The notes under the pieces are model-generated. The model saw nothing but the letters and a program-made list of their open reading frames with translations, made no database searches and was not told the DNA's origin. Positions 7,101 to 13,480 of a stretch of DNA of 17,276 bases are shown here, piece after piece (position 1 is the first letter of the stretch; the number at the start of each line of letters is the position of its first letter). The position numbers were made by a program, and so were the translations under genes. This DNA comes from Patescibacteria group bacterium (lineage in GTDB: Bacteria; Patescibacteriota; Patescibacteriia; 2-12-FULL-60-25): positions 1 to 17,276 of the forward strand of contig JAGOUA010000011.1 of NCBI GenBank assembly GCA_018061485.1, given 5' to 3'.

Positions 7101-8100
7101 CAAAACGTCCTCCATCAAGCGCCACCATCGGACGAAGGTCTGGCGGAAGCACAGGAAGCGCTTTCAAGATCATCCAGTTTGGCTCAATACCATTCACGGC
7201 AAGCGCCTTCAAGAGCTTCAAACGACGCATGAGGCGGTCGCGCTTTGCATCGGATGCATCACGCAACTCCTCGTGAAGCATGGCTGTCGTTTGCGGAATA
7301 TCCATGCGACGAAGAAGCTCGTCGATCGCCTCAGAACCAATCTTCGCCTCAAACAAGTGTCCGAACTTCAACGAAAGATCGTGATACTCGAGTTCCGAGA
7401 CGATCTTCATCGGACGAAGATCTTTCAACTCCTGTTCTGCTTGCTCAAAGTCCGCGTCGAGTTCTTCTACGCGACGCTGCTTGTTCTGTTCTGCTTTTTC
7501 AAGCTCTTTGTGCGTCTGCTCGGTGGCCCAGCTCTTTTCTGCGGCGTTCTTTTGTACACGTTCAACGTCACGCTCGTACTCGTGATCAATCTGCTTGCGC
7601 TTGCTCTTGTATTCCTGACGCACCATCTCGAGGGTCTGCGTACGGTTCTCTTCGTTGACCTCCGTGATGATAAACGACTGAAAGTAGATCACCTTCTCCA
7701 AGTTCTGCACCGAGAGATCCAAAATCGAACCGATCTTGGAAGGAATGCTGCGCAAGTACCAGATATGCGCCACAGGAGCCGCAAGCTCGATGTGACCCAT
7801 ACGCTCACGACGAACAAGGGAGAACGTCACCTCTACGCCACAGCGGTCACAAATAATACCTTTGTAGCGAATTTTTTTGTATTTTCCACAGTAACATTCC
7901 CAGTCTTTGGATGGACCGAAGATTTCTTCCGCGAAGAGACCACCTTTTTCTGGACGTTGCGTGCGGTAGTTGATGGTTTCCGGCTTGGTGATTTCGCCGT
8001 ACGACCAGCCGCGAATCACGTCTGGAGACGCTAAACGAAGACGAATGGCGTCGAAGTCGGTGGTCTTGATGTGCTCAGTCTGATAAAAAGCCATATTCAT
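4171..8100 (-). CDS. rpoC: DNA-directed RNA polymerase subunit beta'
   Basis: Beta' holds the catalytic magnesium and forms the clamp, bridge helix and trigger loop of RNA polymerase. Numbering from the GTG at 8139, visible landmarks are: zinc-ribbon cysteines 82, 84, 97 and 100 (CYCG...CDRCG); a charged coiled-coil-like insert about 165-245; the Mg site NADFDGD with Asp549, 551 and 553; the F-loop/bridge-helix region around GARGSAGQL; and the second zinc site, which includes CQKCYGYD before [21 protein letters not shown]. I prefer ATG 8100 because the family sequence starts soon after ([20 protein letters not shown]). An in-frame GTG at 8139 would add 13 residues. Neither has a clear Shine-Dalgarno. 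It follows rpoB by about 160 bases in one operon. One oddity is Cys804 in GMCGL where most homologues have Arg or Lys. Confidence 0.97.
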   Translation of the reverse strand: [1309 protein letters not shown]

Positions 8101-8152
8101 GTCGGACAGGCCATGGCGGCGCCTCACATTGTCGAACACTGCGAGCCTTCGT

Positions 8153-8178
8153 CAATGTACCTCTCAGTACACCTCCTC
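8153..8178 (-). promoter_or_regulatory. GAGGAGGT and small hairpin in the rpoB-rpoC spacer
   Basis: On the minus strand GAGGAGGT (8178-8171) is an excellent Shine-Dalgarno, but no start codon in the rpoC frame lies at a suitable distance, because an in-frame TGA separates it from GTG 8139. A TGTAC/GTACA hairpin (8156-8171) begins at its last base. The motif may be a ribosome standby site or part of a short translated leader. Confidence 0.35.
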
Positions 8179-8258
8179 AGGTTCTCGTGTTCTTCGCGTG
8201 ATGCATCCACCATGCCCCGTCCTTGAAGGTTAGTTCTAATGGAGTGGTTAGAAATGAC

Positions 8259-11200
8259 TTAGAAATCGACGGGGCCCCATTCTTCTTCTGTGTTCTCGGT
8301 GGCAATAACTGGGCGATTCTTGAGATGTTCCGGACGAGGATTCGACGACTCTTCGATACGGACACCTTCTTTCAACAGCTCTACATCCAAACCGAGGGCT
8401 TTCAATTCGCGTACCAACACGTGGAAGGATTCCGGAACGTTCACCTTCTTAATTGGTTCGCCCTTAATGATGGATTCGTACGCCTTGGAACGTCCTGGGA
8501 CGTCGTCCGACTTAATGGTGAGAATTTCTTGCAACATGTGGGCTGCGCCATACGCTTCGAGCGCCCACACTTCCATTTCTCCGAAGCGCTGACCACCGAA
8601 CTGCGCTTTTCCTCCGAGTGGCTGCTGCGTGATGAGCGAGTACGGACCGATCGAGCGTTGGTGCACCTTGTCGTCCACCATGTGGTTGAGCTTCAACATG
8701 TAGATGTACCCAACCGTTGGATCGTTCTCGAACTTTTCTCCGGTGCGTCCATCGTAGAGAGGGACTTTTCCGCTTGCATCGAATCCTGCTTTTACAAGCT
8801 CTTCGCGAATCGTTTCTTCCTTGACTCCATCGAACACGGGCGTTGCCACCGTGTAGCCAAGCGCGTTTGCGGCGAGACCAAGGTGCGTTTCAAAAATCTG
8901 GCCCAAGTTCATACGCGACACCACACCCAGCGGGGTCAAGATAATGTCGACCGGCGTACCATCTGGCAAGAACGGCATGTCTTCGACGGGCACGATCTTG
9001 GAGATAACACCCTTGTTTCCATGGCGACCAGCGAGCTTGTCACCCGCTTGGATCTTCCGAAGGTCAGCTACCGAGACCACGATCTGACGTAGCACCCCTG
9101 GTTGAAGCTTGTCCCCTGCTTCACGCGTGAAGATCTTCACATCCACCACTTTTCCACGTTCGCCATGTTCAAGGTACAGCGAAGAATCACGCACGTCGCG
9201 AGCTTTTTCTCCGAAGATGGCGCGCAAGAGCTTTTCTTCTGCAGACAAATCCGTTTCACCTTTTGGCGTGATTTTTCCGACGAGAATATCTCCCGAACGA
9301 ACTTCTGCTCCCACGCGAACGATACCTTGCTCATCCAAGTTGCGGAACTTTTCTTCCGAGACGTTTGGAATGTCAGACGTGATAACTTCTGGACCAAGCT
9401 TGGTGTCGCGCACGTCAATCGTGTGATGCTCAATATGGATCGAGGTAAAGCGATCCGTATGAATCAAGCGCTCACTCAAAATAATAGCGTCATCGTAGTT
9501 GTACCCATCCCAACACATAAACGACACCAACAAGTTCTGCCCAAGCGCCATTTCACCGTTCTGACAGGACGTTCCATCCACAAGCACTTCACCCGCATAC
9601 ACTTTTTGGCCCTTTTGCACGACGGGACGCTGGTTGGTACACGTTGAGTTGTTGGTGCGCTGGAACTTAATCAAGTCATAGCGACGAAGATGTCCTTCCG
9701 TGGTCTGCAATTCTACATGCTTACCCGAAACAGACACGATCACGCCGTCTTCTGGAGCAATAAGCGCATCACCCGAATCGATGGCCGCGCGACGCTCAAC
9801 ACCCGTACCGACAATTGGCGCATCCGGCTTGATACAAGGCACCGCCTGACGTTGCATGTTCGTTCCCATCAGCGCACGGTGACCGTCATCGTGCTCCACG
9901 AACGGAATCATGGACGTACCAATCGACAAAATCTGCTTGGAAGAAACATCCACGTAGTCGATTTCGTGCACGTCTACTTCTTGCGGCTCACCATTCACAC
10001 GAGCCGAGGCGCGCGCCACCAAGAATTTGCCCTTGCGATCAATCGGCGTGGTGGCTGGAGCCGTCGTTCCACGCTCTTCTGTGAAGGCGTTCAAGTACAC
10101 CACCTCATCTGTCACGGTTGGAATGACAGGAATCTTATCAATCGAGACTTTTGCGAGTTTTTCTGCCACTTTTTTATCGACTTCTGTTCCGGCTTTTTCG
10201 ACAATCTTCCCTTCGCCATCACGAACATCCACGCGAAGCACTTCGCCGATTGCATCTTTTCCATCGTTCTTTACCCAGCTACGTACTTTTCGGTACGGCG
10301 TTTCGATAAAGCCGTACTCGTTGATACGCGCATACGACGACATGTGACCAATAAGACCGATGTTTGGACCTTCTGGCGACGCAATCGGACAAATACGACC
10401 GTAGTGCGAAGCGTGCACGTCGCGAACATCAAAGCCGGCGCGTTCACGCGTCAGACCTCCAGGACCCATCGCCGACAAGCGACGCTTGTGCTCAAGCTCA
10501 GAGAGCGGGTTGATCTGATCCATGAACTGCGACAGCTGCGAGCTCATAAAGAACTCACGAACCGCTCCGATCACCGGACGTGCGTTGATCAGCTTCGCTG
10601 GCGTGATCGTATCGATATCCATGGTGGACATACGATCCTTCACGATACGCTCCATACGAGCGAGACCGATACGGAAGCGACCCTGCACCAATTCACCCAC
10701 GGCACGCACACGGCGGTTGCCCATGTGGTCAATGTCATCAGGTGGAGCTTGCGTATTATTCAAACGAATAATCTCCTTGATGATGTTCACCAAGTCTTCT
10801 TTCGTAAGAATGCGGTTCTCCTCTTTTTGGCAGATCTCCGAATCCGCTGGCAACCCAAAGCGCTGGTTGAACTTGTAACGACCAACCGGTGCCAAGTCAT
10901 ACCGATCGAAGTTAAAGAACATCGATTGGATCAGTTGCTGCGCGTTGTCAGACGTTGCCAAGTCCCCTGGGCGAATACGCTTGTAGATTTCGACATACCC
11001 CGTTGCCGCATCGCTCGACGCGTCTTTCGCGATCGTCGCTTCGATGTACTTCATCGTTGGATGCGTATCCGTGTCAGCGAAGATCTCGCGCAACGCCTCG
11101 TCCTGAGGAATGCCAAACGCGCGCAAAAGAGCCGTTGCCGCGACTTTGCGCTTACGATCGATCTTTACCCAAATCACCCCATTCGCATCTGTTTCAAACT

Positions 11201-11762
11201 CTAACCATGCTCCACGGTTTGGAATAATCTTTGCTCCGTAAAAGCGACGTCCGCGCATTGCCTCAGCTGTAAAAAAGGCTCCGGCAGAACGCACCAACTG
11301 GCTCACAATCACACGCTCAATACCGTTGATAATGAACGTTCCACGTTCCGTCATCACCGGAATATCGCCCAAGTAGACCTCTTGCTCGCGCTCAAGGTTG
11401 GTACGACGGTTGAGCAAACGCAACTTGACGCGCAAAGGCGCTTCGTAGTTCACGTTCTTGCCCATCGACGTCTTCTCATCAAACTTTGGCTCGTCGATGG
11501 TGTAATCCACAAACGAAAGCTCAAGGTCGCGACTATTAAAGTCACGAATTGGGGAGATCTCGCTAAACAATTCGCGGATACCGGTCTCAAGAAACCAGCG
11601 ATACGAGGTTTTTTGCACCTCGATCAAATCCGGCAAAGCCATGGCGTCGCGGGCAGCCGTAAAGTATCGACGATCGCGATCTTTCGGAGCCTGGCGACGG
11701 AACTGCATCGTAGACATGAGACTATGACGTGAGACGTCGTAAGATGGGATAAACGAAGGCAT
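8259..11762 (-). CDS. rpoB: DNA-directed RNA polymerase subunit beta
   Basis: Beta forms one half of the polymerase active-site cleft. The N terminus is typical (LPDLIEVQKTSYRWFLETG). The rifampicin region is present (SQLSQFMDQINPLSELEHKR, then RLSAMGPGGLTRERAGF) with the Asp, His, Arg and Ser residues of sensitive enzymes. The active-site stretch GRHGNKGVISKI and the C-terminal switch/clamp segment (QQPLGGKAQFGGQRFGEMEVWALEAYGA) are intact. With ATG 11762 the protein has 1167 residues, a short form that suggests no large lineage insertions. A TTG at 11777 and an ATG at 11717 are alternatives, and none has a convincing Shine-Dalgarno. It is the first gene of rpoBC, with a promoter at 11953-11981 and an attenuator-like hairpin in the leader. 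No ribosomal protein genes rplJ/rplL precede it in this window. Confidence 0.97.
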   Translation of the reverse strand: MPSFIPSYDVSRHSLMSTMQFRRQAPKDRDRRYFTAARDAMALPDLIEVQKTSYRWFLETGIRELFSEISPIRDFNSRDLELSFVDYTIDEPKFDEKTSMGKNVNYEAPLRVKLRLLNRRTNLEREQEVYLGDIPVMTERGTFIINGIERVIVSQLVRSAGAFFTAEAMRGRRFYGAKIIPNRGAWLEFETDANGVIWVKIDRKRKVAATALLRAFGIPQDEALREIFADTDTHPTMKYIEATIAKDASSDAATGYVEIYKRIRPGDLATSDNAQQLIQSMFFNFDRYDLAPVGRYKFNQRFGLPADSEICQKEENRILTKEDLVNIIKEIIRLNNTQAPPDDIDHMGNRRVRAVGELVQGRFRIGLARMERIVKDRMSTMDIDTITPAKLINARPVIGAVREFFMSSQLSQFMDQINPLSELEHKRRLSAMGPGGLTRERAGFDVRDVHASHYGRICPIASPEGPNIGLIGHMSSYARINEYGFIETPYRKVRSWVKNDGKDAIGEVLRVDVRDGEGKIVEKAGTEVDKKVAEKLAKVSIDKIPVIPTVTDEVVYLNAFTEERGTTAPATTPIDRKGKFLVARASARVNGEPQEVDVHEIDYVDVSSKQILSIGTSMIPFVEHDDGHRALMGTNMQRQAVPCIKPDAPIVGTGVERRAAIDSGDALIAPEDGVIVSVSGKHVELQTTEGHLRRYDLIKFQRTNNSTCTNQRPVVQKGQKVYAGEVLVDGTSCQNGEMALGQNLLVSFMCWDGYNYDDAIILSERLIHTDRFTSIHIEHHTIDVRDTKLGPEVITSDIPNVSEEKFRNLDEQGIVRVGAEVRSGDILVGKITPKGETDLSAEEKLLRAIFGEKARDVRDSSLYLEHGERGKVVDVKIFTREAGDKLQPGVLRQIVVSVADLRKIQAGDKLAGRHGNKGVISKIVPVEDMPFLPDGTPVDIILTPLGVVSRMNLGQIFETHLGLAANALGYTVATPVFDGVKEETIREELVKAGFDASGKVPLYDGRTGEKFENDPTVGYIYMLKLNHMVDDKVHQRSIGPYSLITQQPLGGKAQFGGQRFGEMEVWALEAYGAAHMLQEILTIKSDDVPGRSKAYESIIKGEPIKKVNVPESFHVLVRELKALGLDVELLKEGVRIEESSNPRPEHLKNRPVIATENTEEEWGPVDF

Positions 11763-11838
11763 CGCGAAGAAGACCAATCAGCCGGGGCCGAAATGCGTTT
11801 CGTTTACTTGCCCTAAACAAAGAAGTTCCTTTCACGAC

Positions 11839-11879
11839 AAAAACCCCGCTTCTCGTGTCCAATCAACGAGAGGAGCGGG
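11839..11879 (-). terminator. Terminator-like attenuator in the rpoB leader
   Basis: On the minus strand, between the rpoB promoter and start codon, a GC-rich stem (arms 11866-11879 and 11845-11856: CCCGCT plus TCTCGT pairing ACGAGA plus AGCGGG, with a two-base bulge) is followed by GTTTTTG. It has the form of an intrinsic terminator about 75 bases into the transcript, so a fraction of rpoBC transcription may stop here. No obvious competing antiterminator stem was found. Confidence 0.75.
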
Positions 11880-11952
11880 TTCCACAACCAAAACGGCTCA
11901 GTTGAGCAAAAAAGCTAGCCATGGAGGGTGGGGTTGCGTGAAAGACCTCGCG

Positions 11953-11981
11953 AGTGTACCAAACACGCTTTCTTTCGTCAA
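11953..11981 (-). promoter_or_regulatory. Promoter of rpoBC
   Basis: Read on the minus strand: TTGACG (11981-11976), 17 bases, TACACT (11958-11953). It gives a leader of roughly 185 bases before ATG 11762. It is divergent from the plus-strand promoter at 12027, with about 45 bases between the two -35 boxes. Confidence 0.8.
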
Positions 11982-12026
11982 TAGAGCCAAAAAAGCGTCT
12001 ATCTTGCTTAGTTTGTAAAGCCTTGC

Positions 12027-12055
12027 TTGACAAATATAGGGGTTTTTGCTATACT
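12027..12055 (+). promoter_or_regulatory. Strong sigma-70 promoter of the structured RNA locus
   Basis: TTGACA (12027-12032), 17 bases, TATACT (12050-12055), with TG one base before the -10 box (extended -10). Transcription should begin near 12062. No gene starts for about 780 bases; instead the transcript enters a continuous series of hairpins. Confidence 0.88.
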
Positions 12056-12178
12056 ACGAATGATCTTTCGCTACTTGTCAACCTTTTTCTTTGACACCTA
12101 GTAGGAGAACTGGCGGTTTGAACAGCGTCTTCATAGCCTTAGCGAAGAAGAAGTCGCTCAAATCCGTCAGTTCTATTC

Positions 12179-12341
12179 GTTCTCTTGAAGAGTTTGGAGG
12201 CCCCTTTCGTCACTTATTGACGAAGTTTTGGCGATACTCACGGCTCCCCTCTGGCGTAAGCTAGACGGTTGTTCGTGTGTCGCCTCCCGCGTACAGAGGT
12301 CCCGCCCTTAATGGCGCCGCCTCCAAACTCTTCAAGAGAAC
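12179..12341 (+). other. Domain closed by a perfect 23-bp stem
   Basis: The arms 12179-12201 and 12319-12341 are exact reverse complements over 23 bases. Inside are TTCGTC/GACGAA (hairpin near 12206-12224), GGCGATAC pairing GTGTCGCC with one U-G pair (about 12230-12284), and a possible long-range CCTCTG/CAGAGG pairing (about 12249 with 12294) that would cross the second stem as a pseudoknot. It lies between the 12106-12174 hairpin and the inverted repeat copy at 12344. Confidence 0.65.
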
Positions 12342-12343
12342 CC

Positions 12344-12463
12344 CGGTCCTTGCCTATGGCGAGCTACGAGCGCTTCGCGAAAAAATATCCTCAACGTACA
12401 CAATAGTACGTCTCCGGTATTTTCCGCTCCAGCATCTCGTATCTCATCCAAAGGCAAGAACCG
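12344..12463 (-). repeat. Structured repeat element, copy 5 (reverse orientation)
   Basis: Read on the minus strand it matches the other copies. P1 joins 12463-12448 with 12359-12344 (CGGT, CTTGCCT and TGG pairing CCA, AGGCAAG and ACCG, with one U-U and one U-G position). Then come ATGA and P2 (TACGAG-A-TGCT pairing AGCG-CTCGTA), GGA, a P3 with AAAATA/TATTTT next to the CCGGA/GAGGA loop, and P4 ACGTAC/GTACGT with a six-base loop. The P3 end TA/TA replaces GA/TC of the other copies, which is a compensated change. It is head to head with copy 3, 21 bases away. Confidence 0.8.
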
Positions 12464-12484
12464 TCACACACGCTCACCCGTAAG

Positions 12485-12603
12485 AACACACCCGTTTGGA
12501 TGAGATGTGCCGTGCTGGAAGAAAAAAGAACCGGAAGCGCACTGATAGGTGCGGTGAGGATCTTTTTTCTGAAGCGCGGTACAGATCGCCAAACAGGTGT
12601 GTT
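12485..12603 (+). repeat. Structured repeat element, copy 3
   Basis: P1: 12485-12499 pairs 12589-12603 over 14 of 15 positions. ATGA follows and CG precedes the 3' arm. P2: TGCCGTGCT pairs AGCGCGGTA over nine positions including two G-U pairs on the plus strand. P3: AGAAAAAAGA (12520-12529) pairs TCTTTTTTCT (12561-12570) perfectly. The CCGGA/GAGGA loop is unchanged, and the P4 hairpin with loop TGATAG is identical to copy 2. Confidence 0.85.
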
Positions 12604-12606
12604 CAT

Positions 12607-12776
12607 TCAGAGGTGGGGCGGAAACGATAATGCCTGTACCACTCTCTCGGTACAGGGAGACGGACGCCTTACGTGGACCGCGGTTTCGACTGTGCTCCTC
12701 GTCTGGCAGACGGACTTGTGCCGGCCGTTGTTTACTCAACGAGCTCTCGCCGTTGTCGTTCCCGCCCTGCCTCTGA
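12607..12776 (+). other. Multi-hairpin domain closing the structured RNA locus
   Basis: An outer stem joins 12607-12626 with 12757-12776: TCAGAGG, GGGCGG and AACG pair CGTT, CCGCCC and CCTCTGA, interrupted by a symmetric TG/TG loop and one A-C mismatch. Inside are CCTGTACC/GGTACAGG, CGTCT/AGACG and CGTTG/CAACG hairpins, so a multi-branched fold is likely. It resembles neither the repeat core nor a tRNA. Confidence 0.6.
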
Positions 12777-12842
12777 CCCCACCCCCTCCGTTGAGGGGAC
12801 TGGACTGAGGTATATGTCAGAAAAAGAAGGATTGAGACCACC

Positions 12843-13199
12843 ATGTGTGTTTCTCAGGCGTCACACGCCATGGCCCGCCGCTTTCACCACGGGCAAGAGC
12901 GCCCCTCCTGCCCCGCGCGGCCCGCGGCGTGGGAGCGACCTCGGCTGGTCTTCCACGACCCCGAGGTCTTCGGCGCGGGGGCGAATAACCCCCACGCCGA
13001 GGCCCTTCACCGGGCGGCGGCGCTGGCAGCCCTCCCCAAGGGCCCCGGCGGCGGCCCGCAGCGCGGTCCCAGCGGTGAGCGCGTCCCCCAAAGCGGGGTG
13101 AAGCGCACGACGCGCTGGTGCGCGATGCCTCCGGCCCACGTCCCGGCCAAGGCGCGCCTCAAGGGCGCCGGTCGGTGGACCCCGCGGGGTGGGCAGTGA
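12843..13199 (+). CDS. Unknown 118-residue GC-rich basic protein
   Basis: This gene is not recognised. Third codon positions from about 12870 on are almost all G or C, which supports this frame over the overlapping ones. ATG 12843 is preceded by a weak AAGGA 12 bases upstream. ATG 12870, ten codons in, is an alternative start and is where the strong codon bias begins. The product is rich in Pro, Arg, Ala and Gly, strongly basic, with scattered His and four Cys, and no signal peptide or membrane helix, so it may be disordered or nucleic-acid binding (inference only). It follows the long structured RNA region driven by the promoter at 12027, and its stop TGA overlaps the ATG of the next small ORF by one base. 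Confidence 0.6.
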   Translation: MCVSQASHAMARRFHHGQERPSCPARPAAWERPRLVFHDPEVFGAGANNPHAEALHRAAALAALPKGPGGGPQRGPSGERVPQSGVKRTTRWCAMPPAHVPAKARLKGAGRWTPRGGQ

Positions 13200-13291
13200 T
13201 GCTCGTCCTCGCCGCCTTCATCGGTCTCGTATTCGGTGGGATGTGCTTCGGCGCAGACCCCCGCCACGAGGCCTGCCAGCCCGTCGAGTAA
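13199..13291 (+). CDS. Possible 30-residue hydrophobic small protein
   Basis: ATG 13199 overlaps the stop of the preceding gene (TGATG), the usual form of translational coupling. The frame is short: a hydrophobic Gly/Phe/Leu/Val stretch over residues 2-18 (LVLAAFIGLVFGGMCFG), then a polar tail ending PVE, with stop TAA 13289-13291. It could be a small membrane protein or a lipoprotein-like peptide. The codon bias matches the preceding gene. A CCCGTCG/CGACGGG hairpin (13280-13299) overlaps its end. The length is too short for certainty. Confidence 0.4.
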   Translation: MLVLAAFIGLVFGGMCFGADPRHEACQPVE

Positions 13292-13431
13292 GCGACGGGC
13301 ACACCAACGGGGTCTGAGACACCCCTTCCCCAACGTCTCATGGCCGTGCGATCTTCCGTACGGCCTCTCACACCACTCCTTCATTCGTTCATGGAGGAAT
13401 GATGCGAGAATACTTGCAAAAGTATTCAAGA
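13292..13431 (+). other. Hairpin-rich 3' untranslated region
   Basis: No gene is supported here. Stems are 13315-13340 (TGAGAC/GTCTCA), 13342-13365 (GGCCGTGCG pairing CGTACGGCC with one G-U pair) and 13408-13427 (GAATACTT/AAGTATTC). They lead into the terminator at 13432. GGAGGA at 13393-13398 lies directly against an ATG, too close to serve it. Confidence 0.5.
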
Positions 13432-13467
13432 ACACGGAACCGGCCCTCTGGCCGGTTTTGTGTTTTT
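13432..13467 (+). terminator. Strong intrinsic terminator of the 118-residue gene unit
   Basis: AACCGGCC (13438-13445) pairs GGCCGGTT (13450-13457) around CTCT, an outer ACAC/GTGT extends the stem, and TTTTT (13463-13467) follows. This is the first clear plus-strand terminator after the promoter at 12027, so the whole unit may be about 1.4 kb. Confidence 0.9.
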
Positions 13468-13480
13468 CCGCACATCAAAA

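Larger units (their letters stand above)
12061..12800 (+). ncRNA. Candidate large structured RNA (about 740 bases) or giant leader
   Basis: No convincing coding frame is present between the promoter at 12027-12055 and ATG 12843, yet almost every base falls into consecutive stems. These are 12071-12104 (CTACT-TGTCAA pairing TTGACA-AGTAG), 12106-12174 (AGAACTG, CGG and TTTGA pairing TCAAA, CCG and CAGTTCT, with an inner AGCGTCTTC/GAAGTCGCT), 12179-12341, repeat copies 12344-12463 and 12485-12603, 12607-12776, and 12784-12799 (CCCCTC/GAGGGG). Neighbouring domains are separated by only one to about twenty bases. There is no T tract at the end, so the RNA may continue into the 118-residue gene and stop at 13432-13467. 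I do not recognise RNase P RNA, tmRNA, SRP RNA, 6S RNA or another named large RNA. The fold was read by eye and not computed. Confidence 0.6.

Noticed and set aside
8124..8213. 29-codon minus-strand ORF in the rpoB-rpoC spacer, containing GAGGAGGT and overlapping the possible rpoC GTG start
   Set aside because: It is too short, has no clear Shine-Dalgarno of its own, and its composition is unremarkable. It is kept only as a possible leader peptide.
12344..12603. Retron, diversity-generating retroelement, group II intron or transposon-associated guide RNA
   Set aside because: No reverse transcriptase, TnpB/IscB-like nuclease or transposase is encoded in the window, and the core motifs do not match those RNAs as far as I can tell.
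12607..12776. tmRNA, RNase P RNA or tRNA
   Set aside because: GGTTTCGAC near 12690 recalls the tmRNA 5' end and the 3' side recalls a T-arm, but the span is far too short, and no tRNA-like half, tag frame or RNase P signature could be found.
12500..12808. 102-codon plus-strand frame across copy 3 and the following domain
   Set aside because: It begins inside the repeat core, and the same frame-like start appears in other copies (3363, 4063) only because the ATGA motif is conserved. The region is better explained by structure.
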